NCBI RefSeq assembly: GCF_003945385.1
Contig: NZ_AP018920.1
Span: 248,001-312,000 of the forward strand
Reading direction: 5' to 3'
Source: Pseudonocardia autotrophica
GTDB taxonomy: Bacteria > Actinomycetota > Actinomycetes > Mycobacteriales > Pseudonocardiaceae
Length of the DNA: 64,000 nt
Below the pieces are notes generated by a model. The model was not told the origin of the DNA and made no database searches. It saw only the letters and a program-made list of their open reading frames with translations. Each line of letters begins with the position of its first letter. Position 1 is the first letter of the stretch. The position numbers and the translations under genes were made by a program. Below are positions 57,524-64,000 of the stretch, piece after piece.

Positions 57524-59617
57524 ATGACCCGGCGGATCCGGATCGGCATCGACACCGGTGGCACGTTCACCGACGTCGTCGCCTTCGACGAGCAGACCGG
57601 CGAGCTCGTCACCACCAAGACACCCTCCACCCCGGCCAATCCGGCCGACGGCTTCCTGGCCGGGATCGACAAGGTCCTGGAGCTGCTCGGCTCGGAGGGA
57701 TCGCAGATCGAGGCGGTCAGCCACGGCACCACCGTCGCGACCAACCAGCTGCTCGAGGGCAAGGTCGGCCGGCTCGGTTTCATCACCACCGCCGGCTACG
57801 AGGCCATGCTGGAGATCGCCCGGCAGTCCGTCCCGGACGGCTACGGCAACTCCTACTTCTGGGTCAAGCCGAACCGGATCGTTCCCCGTGACCTGGTGAA
57901 GGGCGTCGAGGGACGGCTCGACCACACCGGCGCGCAGGTGCGCCCGTTCGACGAGGACGGTGCCCGCGCGGTCGCCCGCTGGTTCCGCGATCACGACGTC
58001 GACACCCTCGGCGTCTGCTTCCTGCACGCCTACGCCGACCCGACGCACGAGGAGCGGATGCGCGAGATCCTCGCCGAGGAGCACCCGCGCGCCGTGGTGT
58101 CGCTGTCCAGCCAGGTGCTGCGCGAGTACCGCGAGTTCGAGCGGGCCACCACCGTGCTCGTCGACGCCGCGGTCAAGCCCCGGCTCTCGGCCTACGTCTC
58201 GAACATCAAGAACCGGCTCACCGCGTACGACGACCGTGAGATCCCGTTCTACGTGATGAAGTCCAACGGCGGCGTGCTCTCCGCCGACGAGGTCGTGCAC
58301 CAGCCGATCACCACCGTCCTCTCCGGGCCGGCGGCGGGCGCGCTCGGCGCCGGACTGATCGCCAGCGAGGCGGGCTTCGACAAGGTGCTGACCTCCGACG
58401 GCGGCGGCACCTCCACCGACGTCTCGGTGGTGGTCGGTGGTGAGCCGACGCTGACCACCGAGGGCACCGTCGGGCGGTTCCCGTCCAAGATCCCGATGAT
58501 CGACGTCGTCACCGTCGGCGCCGGTGGCGGCTCGATCGCCTGGATCTCCCCGGAGGGGACCCTCAAGGTCGGCCCGCACTCGGCGGGCGCCGATCCGGGC
58601 CCGCTCTGCTACGGCCGCGGCGGCACCGACGTCACCATCACCGACGCGCACGTGTTCCTCGGGCGGATCCCGCCGCACCTGCTCGGCGGCGAGATCCCGC
58701 TGGACGTCGAGGCTGCCCGCGCCGGCATCGAGCGCCTCGCCAAGGAGCTGGAGCTGTCCCCGGAGGCGTGCGCCACCGGCATCCTGGAGATCTCCGCCTG
58801 GAACCAGGCGAACGCGCTGCGCCAGGTCACCGTGAAACGCGGACTGGACGTGCGGGACTTCGCGCTCACCACGTTCGGCGGCTCGGGCTCGCTGCTGCTG
58901 TGCCGGCTGGTCGACGTGCTCGGCGTGCCGACCGTGCTGGTGCCGCCGAACCCGGGCAACGTCTCCGCGTTCGGCCTGCTCACCGTCGACGTCAAGAACG
59001 ACTACGTGCAGACGCACGTCGCGCTCGCCGACCGGCTGGATCCGGCCGACGTCGCCCGGATCGTCGACGAGCTGACCGGGCAGGCGGCCGCCGCGCTGAC
59101 CCGGGAGGGCTTCGGCGCCGCGCAGCACGGCTTCGTCCGCTCCGCCGACCTGCGCTACTTCGGCCAGGCGTTCGAGGTGCGCGTCCCGGTGCCGGACGGC
59201 CCGGTCACCGCCGCCACCCTGGACGAGGTCGCCGCCGCGTTCCACGCCGCGCACCGCGCGCTCTACGGCTACGACTTCGCCGGGGACGACGACCAGCAGG
59301 TCGAGTGGGTCAACCTGCGGGTGTCCGGGATCGGGCCGATCCGCCGCCCGGAGATCCCGAAGCACGAGCTCGTGACCGATCCGGCGGCACTGGCGGCGTC
59401 GGTCACCGCGGTCTCCCGGCGCCCGGTCTGCTTCGACGCGGCCGACGGCTTCGTCGACACCCCGGTGTACCGGCGCACCGATCTGGTGCCCGGCGCGAGT
59501 GTCGACGGCCCGGCGATCGTCGAGGAGTTCGGTTCCACCGTCCCGCTGCACCCGGGGTTCGCCGCCCGGATCGACGAGTTCCTTAACATCATCGTGACCC
59601 GGAAGGACCAGTCGTGA
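57524..59617 (+). CDS. hyuA: Hydantoinase/oxoprolinase subunit A (HyuA)
   Basis: A 697-residue ATP-dependent amidohydrolase subunit of the HyuA/5-oxoprolinase/N-methylhydantoinase family. The ASKHA phosphate loop R-I-G-I-D-T-G-G-T-F-T-D-V-V is at residues 5-18; D-G-G-G-T-S-T-D-V-S-V-V and G-A-G-G-G-S-I-A-W are further nucleotide/catalytic segments. With HyuB it cleaves a cyclic imide or lactam using ATP; relatives carboxylate ketones. GGGAGGAG before ATG 57524 sets the start. It heads the second transcription unit. Confidence 0.92.
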   Translation: MTRRIRIGIDTGGTFTDVVAFDEQTGELVTTKTPSTPANPADGFLAGIDKVLELLGSEGSQIEAVSHGTTVATNQLLEGKVGRLGFITTAGYEAMLEIARQSVPDGYGNSYFWVKPNRIVPRDLVKGVEGRLDHTGAQVRPFDEDGARAVARWFRDHDVDTLGVCFLHAYADPTHEERMREILAEEHPRAVVSLSSQVLREYREFERATTVLVDAAVKPRLSAYVSNIKNRLTAYDDREIPFYVMKSNGGVLSADEVVHQPITTVLSGPAAGALGAGLIASEAGFDKVLTSDGGGTSTDVSVVVGGEPTLTTEGTVGRFPSKIPMIDVVTVGAGGGSIAWISPEGTLKVGPHSAGADPGPLCYGRGGTDVTITDAHVFLGRIPPHLLGGEIPLDVEAARAGIERLAKELELSPEACATGILEISAWNQANALRQVTVKRGLDVRDFALTTFGGSGSLLLCRLVDVLGVPTVLVPPNPGNVSAFGLLTVDVKNDYVQTHVALADRLDPADVARIVDELTGQAAAALTREGFGAAQHGFVRSADLRYFGQAFEVRVPVPDGPVTAATLDEVAAAFHAAHRALYGYDFAGDDDQQVEWVNLRVSGIGPIRRPEIPKHELVTDPAALAASVTAVSRRPVCFDAADGFVDTPVYRRTDLVPGASVDGPAIVEEFGSTVPLHPGFAARIDEFLNIIVTRKDQS

Positions 59618-61548
59618 CCGGTTCCCGTCGCGCCCCCACCCAGTTCCCGTTCGGTGCCCTCGCCGACGACGCGGGCGCCGGTGCCGATCCGGTGCTGGTC
59701 GAGATCGTCCAGGGCTCGCTGGCGAGCGTCGAGATGGAGGTCGAGACCGCCATCGCCCGGACCAGCCGCAGCCCGATGATCCGGGACGCGCACGACTTCC
59801 GGGCCGGCATCCACGACCGCAGGCTGCGCAAGCTGACCGGCCGCTCCTACTCGGCGCTGGTGCACCCGATCGCCCGCGAGTTCCCGCTCGAGGAGATGCG
59901 CGAGGGCGACGTCTTCTTCCACAACGACGTCTACCGCTCCGAGGGCGGCATCGGGCACCTGCCCGACCTGTGCGTCACCGTGCCGGTGTTCGCCGGCCCG
60001 GACTCCGACCGCCGGGTGGTCGCGTTCGTGCAGGCGTTCGGCCACCACGACGACATCGGTGGCGCGGTGCCCGGCTCGATGCCGTCGAACGCGACCAGCG
60101 TGTTCTCCGAGGGGCTGATGGTGCCGCCGATCCGGCTGTGGGACGCGGGCGTCCCCAACCGGGCCGCGCTGGCGATCATGACCCGGAACTCGCGGATGCC
60201 GGAGTCGCTCTCGGCCGACCTGGACGCCGAGTGCTCCGCCTGCCTGATGGGTGCGCGCCGGCTCGGTGAGCTGTTCGACCGCTATGGCGTGCGGACCGTC
60301 GAGTCCTGCTTCGACGCGATCATCTCCCGCACCACCGAGACCTACCGCCGGGAGATCCTCGGCCGGATCCCGGTCGGCAGCTGGACCTGGGAGGACTACG
60401 CCGAGCACGACGGCGTCGACGCGCCCCGGCTGCACACCCAGCGGATCACGCTGACCCGCACCGCCGCCGACGACCCGGACGGCGAGCGCCTGATCATCGA
60501 CTTCGACGGCACGTCCGCGCAGGCGAAGGGCCCGATCAACCACTGCGGCGACTACTCCGACGGCGTCTTCCTCAAGAAGTGGCTCGCCCCGATCCTGCGC
60601 AACCTGGCCGACTCCCCGGAGCGGATGGCCGAGCTCGACGTCAACGAGGGCATCGTCCCGCTGATCGAGATGCGGTTCCCGCCGCCCGGCACGCTGCTCA
60701 CCCCGGTGTTCCCGGCCCCGACGAACGCCCGCACGTTCGTCATCCTGCGGCTGCTCGGGGTGCTTGCCGGGGTCGTCGCGAAGGCGGTCGACGGCCGGAT
60801 GCCCGCCGACCAGGAGACGATCCGCTACACCGGGGTGTACGGCGAGGACGTCGACGGCCGCCCGTACCTCATGCGCGAGGTGCTCGGCGGCGGCTCGGGC
60901 GGCCGCTACTACGCCGACGGAGAGGACACCATCCACGTCGTCCCGGACTCGCGGAACCTACCGACCGAGTTCACCGAGGCCCGGTTCCCGTTCCTCGTCG
61001 AGTCGCTGTCACTGGCCGTCGACTCCGGCGGTGCGGGCGAGTACCGGGGCGGCCTCGGCTACGAGAAGCACATCCGGATGCTCCGCGACGGGCACTTCAT
61101 GTCCATCGCCGACCGCTCGATCCTGTCCTGCTGGGGGGTGCGCGGCGGGAAGGCCGGCCGGCCGTTCGAGGTCGTGATCGACCCGGGCGGCCCGAACGAG
61201 CGGGAGGTCGACGCGCTCGCCGACGCCGAGCCCGTCGCGGCGGGCGAGGTCATCCGGGTGCGCACCACCGGTGGCGGGGGATGGGGCGACCCGCTCGCCC
61301 GCGATCCCGCCGCCGTCGTGCGGGACGTGCTGTGGCACAAGGTCTCCGCCGCGTCCGCGCTGGCCGACTACGGCGTCGTGCTGACCGGCTCGATCGACGA
61401 CGACACGCTTGCGTTCGACGCCGCGGGCACGCTCGCCGAGCGAGCCGGGCGCGCCGCCTGGTCGCCGACCGACGACGCGTTCTTCGACCGCGGGCCCGGC
61501 TACGCCACCCTGGCGGGCGCCGCGCACGCCGACGTGGACCGGCTCTGA
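59614..61548 (+). CDS. hyuB: Hydantoinase/oxoprolinase subunit B (HyuB)
   Basis: A 644-residue HyuB-family subunit. Typical blocks are R-T-S-R-S-P-M-I-R-D-A-H-D-F, F-F-H-N-D-V-Y-R-S-E-G-G-I-G-H-L-P-D, Q-A-F-G-H-H-D-D-I-G-G, and the C-terminal G-G-A-G-E-Y-R-G-G-L-G and T-G-G-G-G-W-G-D-P. It holds the metal site of the ATP-dependent cyclic amidohydrolase formed with HyuA. GTG 59614 overlaps the HyuA stop by four bases. Confidence 0.93.
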   Translation: MTGSRRAPTQFPFGALADDAGAGADPVLVEIVQGSLASVEMEVETAIARTSRSPMIRDAHDFRAGIHDRRLRKLTGRSYSALVHPIAREFPLEEMREGDVFFHNDVYRSEGGIGHLPDLCVTVPVFAGPDSDRRVVAFVQAFGHHDDIGGAVPGSMPSNATSVFSEGLMVPPIRLWDAGVPNRAALAIMTRNSRMPESLSADLDAECSACLMGARRLGELFDRYGVRTVESCFDAIISRTTETYRREILGRIPVGSWTWEDYAEHDGVDAPRLHTQRITLTRTAADDPDGERLIIDFDGTSAQAKGPINHCGDYSDGVFLKKWLAPILRNLADSPERMAELDVNEGIVPLIEMRFPPPGTLLTPVFPAPTNARTFVILRLLGVLAGVVAKAVDGRMPADQETIRYTGVYGEDVDGRPYLMREVLGGGSGGRYYADGEDTIHVVPDSRNLPTEFTEARFPFLVESLSLAVDSGGAGEYRGGLGYEKHIRMLRDGHFMSIADRSILSCWGVRGGKAGRPFEVVIDPGGPNEREVDALADAEPVAAGEVIRVRTTGGGGWGDPLARDPAAVVRDVLWHKVSAASALADYGVVLTGSIDDDTLAFDAAGTLAERAGRAAWSPTDDAFFDRGPGYATLAGAAHADVDRL

Positions 61549-61564
61549 GATGAGGGGCGCCGGG

Positions 61565-62251
61565 ATGACGGGCGCCGAGATGCGGGTCGCGATCCCCGGG
61601 GGGAACGGGGTGACCGGCCGGGCGGTGGCGGCGGCGCTGCGCGAGCGCGGTGCGGAACCGGTGCCGCTCGGCCGGGCCGACCGGGTCGGTGACGCGGCCG
61701 CCGGTTGCGACGCGGCCTACCTGATCGCCCCCAACATGCACCCGGACGAGCCCGCGCTCGTCGCCGGCCTGCTCGACGAGCTGCGGGCGGCCGGCGTCGG
61801 TCGGGTCGTCTACCACTCGGTGGCGTCGCCGTACGTCCCGGCGATGCCGCACCACCTGGGCAAGGCCCGGTCCGAGGATCTGGTGCGTCGCTCCGGGCTG
61901 CGCTGGACGATCCTGCAGCCCGGCGCCTACCTGCAGAATCTCGACCTCGGCGGCCCGGTCCGGGTGCCCTATGACGTGCACGCCCCGTTCGGGTTCGCGG
62001 ATCTGGCCGAGGTCGCCACGGTCGCCGCGACGGTGCTCACCGAACCCGGCCACGACGGCGCGACCTACGAGCTGGCCTCGCGTACCGGCACCGTCGCGCA
62101 GCTGGCCGCCGAGGCCGGGACGACCGCCGAGCGGGTGCCCGGCCCGTCCGGCCGCGGTGCCTGGTTCGACGCGATGTTCCGCTACTACGACGCGCACGGG
62201 CTGCCCGCTGGGACACGCACCCTGGACGCGCTGCTGGGGCGGGCGTCATGA
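61565..62251 (+). CDS. NAD(P)-binding NmrA/atypical SDR protein
   Basis: A 228-residue Rossmann-fold protein with the nucleotide motif A-I-P-G-G-N-G-V-T-G-R near the start, no classical Tyr-Lys pair, and W-T-I-L-Q-P-G-A-Y-L-Q-N as in NmrA-like proteins. ATG 61565 follows GAGGGG at seven bases; ATG 61550 and 61580 are alternatives. Its stop overlaps the carbamate kinase start. The role in the pathway is unclear; it may be a redox sensor or a reductase. Confidence 0.8.
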   Translation: MTGAEMRVAIPGGNGVTGRAVAAALRERGAEPVPLGRADRVGDAAAGCDAAYLIAPNMHPDEPALVAGLLDELRAAGVGRVVYHSVASPYVPAMPHHLGKARSEDLVRRSGLRWTILQPGAYLQNLDLGGPVRVPYDVHAPFGFADLAEVATVAATVLTEPGHDGATYELASRTGTVAQLAAEAGTTAERVPGPSGRGAWFDAMFRYYDAHGLPAGTRTLDALLGRAS

Positions 62252-63183
62252 GGGTGCTGCTGGCGCTGGGCGGCAACGCGATGACCGCGCCCGACGGGCG
62301 TGCCCGGCCCGAGGACCAGGTCGCCGCCGCGCGGCGGGCGGCGGGTGCGGTCGCCGGGCTGCTGGCGGCCGGCACCGAGGTGGTGCTGACCCACGGCAAC
62401 GGCCCGCAGGTCGGGAACCTGCTGGTGAAGAACGAGCTGGCGGCGGCGGTCGTCCCGCCGGTCCCGCTGGACTGGTGCGGCGCGCAGACCCAGGGCACGC
62501 TGGGGTTCGTCCTGACCACGGCGCTGGACGCGGCGCTGACCCGCGCCGGGATCGACCGGCGCAGCGCCGCCGTGGTGACCCGTACGGTGGTGGCCGGGGA
62601 CGATCCGGGTCTGATCCGGCCCAGCAAGCCGATCGGGCGCTATCTCCCGGCCGCGGAGGCGGCGGTGCTGGTCGAGCACGGCCAGCACTGGGAGGACCGC
62701 GGCGAGCGCGGCTGGCGCCGGGTGGTCGGCTCGCCCGAGCCGCTGGAGATCGTCGACGGCTCGGCGATCCGGGCGCTGGTCGACGCAGGTTTCGTCGTCG
62801 TCGCCAACGGTGGCGGGGGGATCCCGGTCGTCCGTGCGCCGGACGGATCGCTCACCGGCGTCGAGGCCGTCATCGACAAGGATCTCGGTGCCGCGCTGCT
62901 CGCCCGCACCGTCCGGGCCGACGTGCTGGTCATCGGCACCGACGTGCCGCAGGCGGTACTGCGGTTCGGCACCCCGGACGCGGAGCCGCTCGGTGTGGTC
63001 GCGGTGAGCGCGATGCGTGCGCACGCCGCCGGCGGCCATTTCGCCGGCGGCTCGATGGGCCCCAAGGTCGACGCGGCCTGCCGGTTCGTCGAGGCCGGCG
63101 GGACCCGGGCCGTCATCACCGATCTCGATCATCTCCCGGACGCCGCCGCCGGCGCGGCCGGGACCGTCGTCGTCCCCGACTGA
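62248..63183 (+). CDS. arcC: Carbamate kinase
   Basis: A 311-residue carbamate kinase, which turns carbamoyl phosphate and ADP into ATP, CO2 and ammonia. Family motifs: L-L-A-L-G-G-N-A at 4-11, [25 protein letters not shown] and V-I-D-K-D-L near 210, and G-S-M-G-P-K-V near 272. There is no arcA or arcB nearby, so carbamoyl phosphate should come from another source, most simply the FdrA-DUF1116-DUF2877 enzyme in the same locus. It overlaps the upstream gene (ATGA). Confidence 0.95.
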   Translation: MRVLLALGGNAMTAPDGRARPEDQVAAARRAAGAVAGLLAAGTEVVLTHGNGPQVGNLLVKNELAAAVVPPVPLDWCGAQTQGTLGFVLTTALDAALTRAGIDRRSAAVVTRTVVAGDDPGLIRPSKPIGRYLPAAEAAVLVEHGQHWEDRGERGWRRVVGSPEPLEIVDGSAIRALVDAGFVVVANGGGGIPVVRAPDGSLTGVEAVIDKDLGAALLARTVRADVLVIGTDVPQAVLRFGTPDAEPLGVVAVSAMRAHAAGGHFAGGSMGPKVDAACRFVEAGGTRAVITDLDHLPDAAAGAAGTVVVPD

Positions 63184-63208
63184 AATCCGTCAACCGGAAG
63201 GAGCCGTC

Positions 63209-64000
63209 ATGCCCGACGCCATCGAGGTACGCAAGGTCCCGATCCACTCCGTCGCCGACGCGAGCGAGCTCGCGGCGCTGATCGACCAGGGTGTGCTGCG
63301 GGCCGAACGGGTCGTCGCGATCATCGGCAAGACCGAGGGCAACGGCGGGGTGAACGACTACACCCGGATCATCGCCGATCGCGCGTTCCGCGAGGTGCTC
63401 ATCGAGAAGGGCGCCCCGGCCGAGCAGGTCCGCGAGGTGCCGATCGTCTGGTCCGGCGGCACCGACGGGGTGCTCAGCCCGCACGCGACGATCTTCGCGA
63501 CCGTGCCGCCGGAGGAGGTCACGCCGTCCGAGGAGCCGCGGCTGACCGTCGGCTTCGCGATGAGCGAGCAGCTCGCACCGGAGGACATCGGCCGCACACC
63601 GATGATCACGAAGGTGGCCGACGCGGTGCAGGCGGCGATGAAGCGGGCCGGCATCACCGACCCGGCCGACGTGCACTACGTCCAGACCAAGACCCCGCTG
63701 CTCACCATCTCCACCATCCGCGACGCCAAGTCCCGCGGGAAGACGGTGTGGACCGAGCACACCCACGAGTCGATGGACCTGTCCAACGGCTGTACCGCGC
63801 TCGGCGTCGCCGTCGCGCTCGGCGAGATCGAGATGCCGGCCGACGACGACGTGATGCACAGCCGGGAGCTGTACTCGGCGGTCGCGTCCTGCTCGTCCGG
63901 GGTGGAGCTGGACCGGGCGCAGGTCGTCGTGGTCGGGAACGCGCGCGGGGTCGGCGGCCGCTACCGGATCGGGCACTCGGTGATGACCGACGCGCTCGAC
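63209..64000 (+). CDS. Ring-opening amidohydrolase (barbiturase/cyanuric acid hydrolase family), cut by the window end
   Basis: The first 264 residues of a protein that is about 360-370 in this family. Visible family parts: [14 protein letters not shown] near 38-51, the first serine motif [10 protein letters not shown] near 81-90, Q-T-K-T-P-L-L near 159, and the second serine region [17 protein letters not shown]. The enzyme hydrolyses barbiturate to ureidomalonate or cyanuric acid to an open product. GGAAGGAG before ATG 63209. Which substrate applies here is not settled by the visible part; context favours barbiturate. Confidence 0.88.
   Translation, partial: MPDAIEVRKVPIHSVADASELAALIDQGVLRAERVVAIIGKTEGNGGVNDYTRIIADRAFREVLIEKGAPAEQVREVPIVWSGGTDGVLSPHATIFATVPPEEVTPSEEPRLTVGFAMSEQLAPEDIGRTPMITKVADAVQAAMKRAGITDPADVHYVQTKTPLLTISTIRDAKSRGKTVWTEHTHESMDLSNGCTALGVAVALGEIEMPADDDVMHSRELYSAVASCSSGVELDRAQVVVVGNARGVGGRYRIGHSVMTDALD

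Noticed and set aside
63209..64000. Firm call as cyanuric acid hydrolase in an s-triazine pathway
   Set aside because: No other triazine genes are seen, and the family cannot be split on the visible two-thirds; barbiturase fits the pyrimidine context better but is also unproven.

Overview
The window is GC-rich DNA from an actinomycete, most likely Pseudonocardia or a close relative in the Pseudonocardiaceae. The evidence is the composition, frequent GTG starts, GTGA/ATGA gene overlaps, Pat-type and AccD3-type enzymes, a mycofactocin-type GMC oxidoreductase and a rifamycin-associated element. The genus is inferred, not shown. About 60 protein genes and two tRNA genes can be supported. Both ends cut genes: a sugar-binding lipoprotein on the left and a ring-opening amidohydrolase on the right.

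Layout. 1-16 kb: mostly single housekeeping and accessory genes, namely a LacI-operator-controlled ABC sugar receptor, a CGNR regulator, a methyltransferase, M18 and M3 peptidases, an orphan MftG-like oxidoreductase, a membrane-anchored GH16 glycosidase, an orphan response regulator with a degenerate phosphorylation pocket, Pat aminotransferase and acetoacetyl-CoA synthetase. 16.0-19.8 kb: tRNA-Ser and tRNA-Arg followed by a decayed integrative element (truncated integrase, VOC/SDR/TetR cargo, IS256-type fragment) that ends in a 28-nt near-copy of the tRNA-Arg gene. 19.8-27.5 kb: a hydrolase, a probable rifampicin monooxygenase preceded by a near-consensus rifamycin-associated element, and a run of exported envelope proteins (L,D-transpeptidase, M23 peptidase, DsbA-like protein, ARB-07466-like protein). 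27.5-35.9 kb: a minus-strand fatty-acid or lactone catabolic operon (fused carboxyltransferase, TetR, acyl-CoA dehydrogenase, SMP-30, acyl-CoA ligase, SDR, enoyl-CoA hydratase) with a divergent FadR-type regulator. 36-44 kb: a tryptophan-2-monooxygenase-like flavoenzyme coupled to a nitrilase-type amidase (a possible arylacetamide/auxin route), dehydrogenases, a GntR regulator with a TauE exporter, and a STAS protein.

44.6-64 kb is the most interesting part. A DUF2877-FdrA-DUF1116 trio, like the E. coli oxamate transcarbamylase AllH/AllF/AllG, is divergent from a PucR regulator. Downstream of PucR lie an NCS2 nucleobase permease, a three-subunit molybdenum hydroxylase, a CoxG-like protein, an amidase, HyuA/HyuB, an NAD-binding protein, carbamate kinase and a barbiturase/cyanuric-acid-hydrolase family enzyme. 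Together they suggest import and hydroxylation of a pyrimidine-like ring, ring opening to a ureido acid, phosphorolytic release of carbamoyl phosphate and ATP recovery by carbamate kinase. Each family is recognisable. The combined pathway and its substrate are inference.
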